NCBI GenBank assembly: GCA_023268425.1
Contig: JALRFN010000158.1
Coordinates: 1 to 5,134 of the forward strand
Length of the DNA: 5,134 nt
Direction: 5' to 3'
DNA from: Burkholderiaceae bacterium
GTDB taxonomy: Bacteria > Pseudomonadota > Gammaproteobacteria > Burkholderiales > Burkholderiaceae_C
Numbering within the stretch: position 1 is the stretch's first letter; every line of letters begins with the position of its first letter. Below the pieces are notes generated by a model. It saw only the letters and a program-made list of their open reading frames with translations. It ran no database searches and had not been told where the DNA came from. Positions 4,862-5,134 of this stretch are shown in pieces. The position numbers and the translations under genes are program-made.

Positions 4862-5134
4862 ATGAACGACACCCAGACCTGTCCCGTCATGCACGGGGCC
4901 AACACCCATGCCGACGCCGGACCCATGGCCTGGTGGCCCAAGGCCTTGAACCTGGACATCTTGCACCAACACGACCGCAAGACCACGCCGGTGGCCCAAC
5001 TCAGTTACCGCGAGCGGCTCAAGCAACTCGACGTCGACGCGCTCAAACGCGACCTCACCGCTTTGATGACCGACAGCCAGCCCTGGTGGCCGGCGGATTG
5101 GGGGCATTACGGCGGCTTGATGATCCGCATGGCC
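4862..5134 (+). CDS. katG: Catalase-peroxidase, N-terminal part (cut by the window edge)
   Basis: The first 91 codons of KatG are present; the enzyme is normally about 720-750 residues. KatG is a heme enzyme that breaks down hydrogen peroxide (catalase) and also acts as a peroxidase; it is usually cytoplasmic. The start MNDTQTCPVMHGANTHADAG resembles the family's variable C-P-x-H leader. The conserved blocks are WWPKALNLDILHQH (about 24-37) and LKRDLTALMTDSQPWWPADW (about 61-80), then GHYGGLMIRMA (81-91). R89 corresponds to the distal-pocket arginine (R102 in E. coli), and the expected Trp and His would be residues 92 and 93, just past the edge. AGGGAG at 4850-4855 stands six bases before the ATG, making the start firm. 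A good promoter (4801-4829) precedes it, and it diverges from the Tim44-domain gene. Confidence 0.96.
   Translation, partial: MNDTQTCPVMHGANTHADAGPMAWWPKALNLDILHQHDRKTTPVAQLSYRERLKQLDVDALKRDLTALMTDSQPWWPADWGHYGGLMIRMA

Noticed and set aside
4762..5107. Minus-strand open frames of 74 and 88 codons over the katG start
   Set aside because: They are antisense to an unmistakable KatG N-terminus and its promoter.

Overview
The window looks like ordinary chromosomal DNA of a GC-rich betaproteobacterium, most likely Burkholderiales/Comamonadaceae. This is inferred from protein character, codon use with many G/C third positions, and the rubredoxin / ThiD-like kinase / hemL neighbourhood that I recall from that order; no database search was possible. 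Seven protein genes are supported, one of them cut by the right edge. I see no RNA gene, CRISPR array, intact insertion sequence or phage gene, and no clear candidate for a new system.

Layout: a small DUF6172-type gene on the minus strand (2-292) diverges from a DUF465/YdcH-type gene on the plus strand (538-756). Their 245-base spacer holds a possible promoter, a G-rich run and two stem-loops. The YdcH-type gene converges on hemL (849-2141, minus), with a perfect two-way terminator between them (795-834). Upstream of hemL, on the same strand and 33 bases away, is a ThiD-like kinase (2175-3086, minus), so the two probably form one transcript reading thiD-like then hemL. A 58-residue rubredoxin (3168-3344, plus) diverges from that pair across an 81-base promoter region. 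The rubredoxin converges on an exported, membrane-anchored Tim44-domain protein (3470-4366, minus), again with a two-way terminator between them (3383-3418). A 495-base spacer follows, containing what may be a decayed gene on the minus strand. The window ends in the first 91 codons of catalase-peroxidase katG (4862 onward, plus), preceded by a recognisable sigma70-type promoter.

Functional themes: HemL makes 5-aminolevulinate, the tetrapyrrole precursor, and needs pyridoxal phosphate. The kinase upstream belongs to the family that phosphorylates the thiamin pyrimidine or B6 vitamers, and its active-site motif is of the aspartate type rather than the cysteine type usual in ThiD. KatG uses heme to remove hydrogen peroxide and rubredoxin is a one-iron electron carrier. 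A shared heme, iron and redox theme is visible, but joint regulation is not shown by the sequence.

The points most worth a second look are the atypical ThiD-like active site beside a PLP enzyme, the broken coding remnant upstream of katG, and the stem-loop at the likely 5' end of the YdcH-type mRNA.
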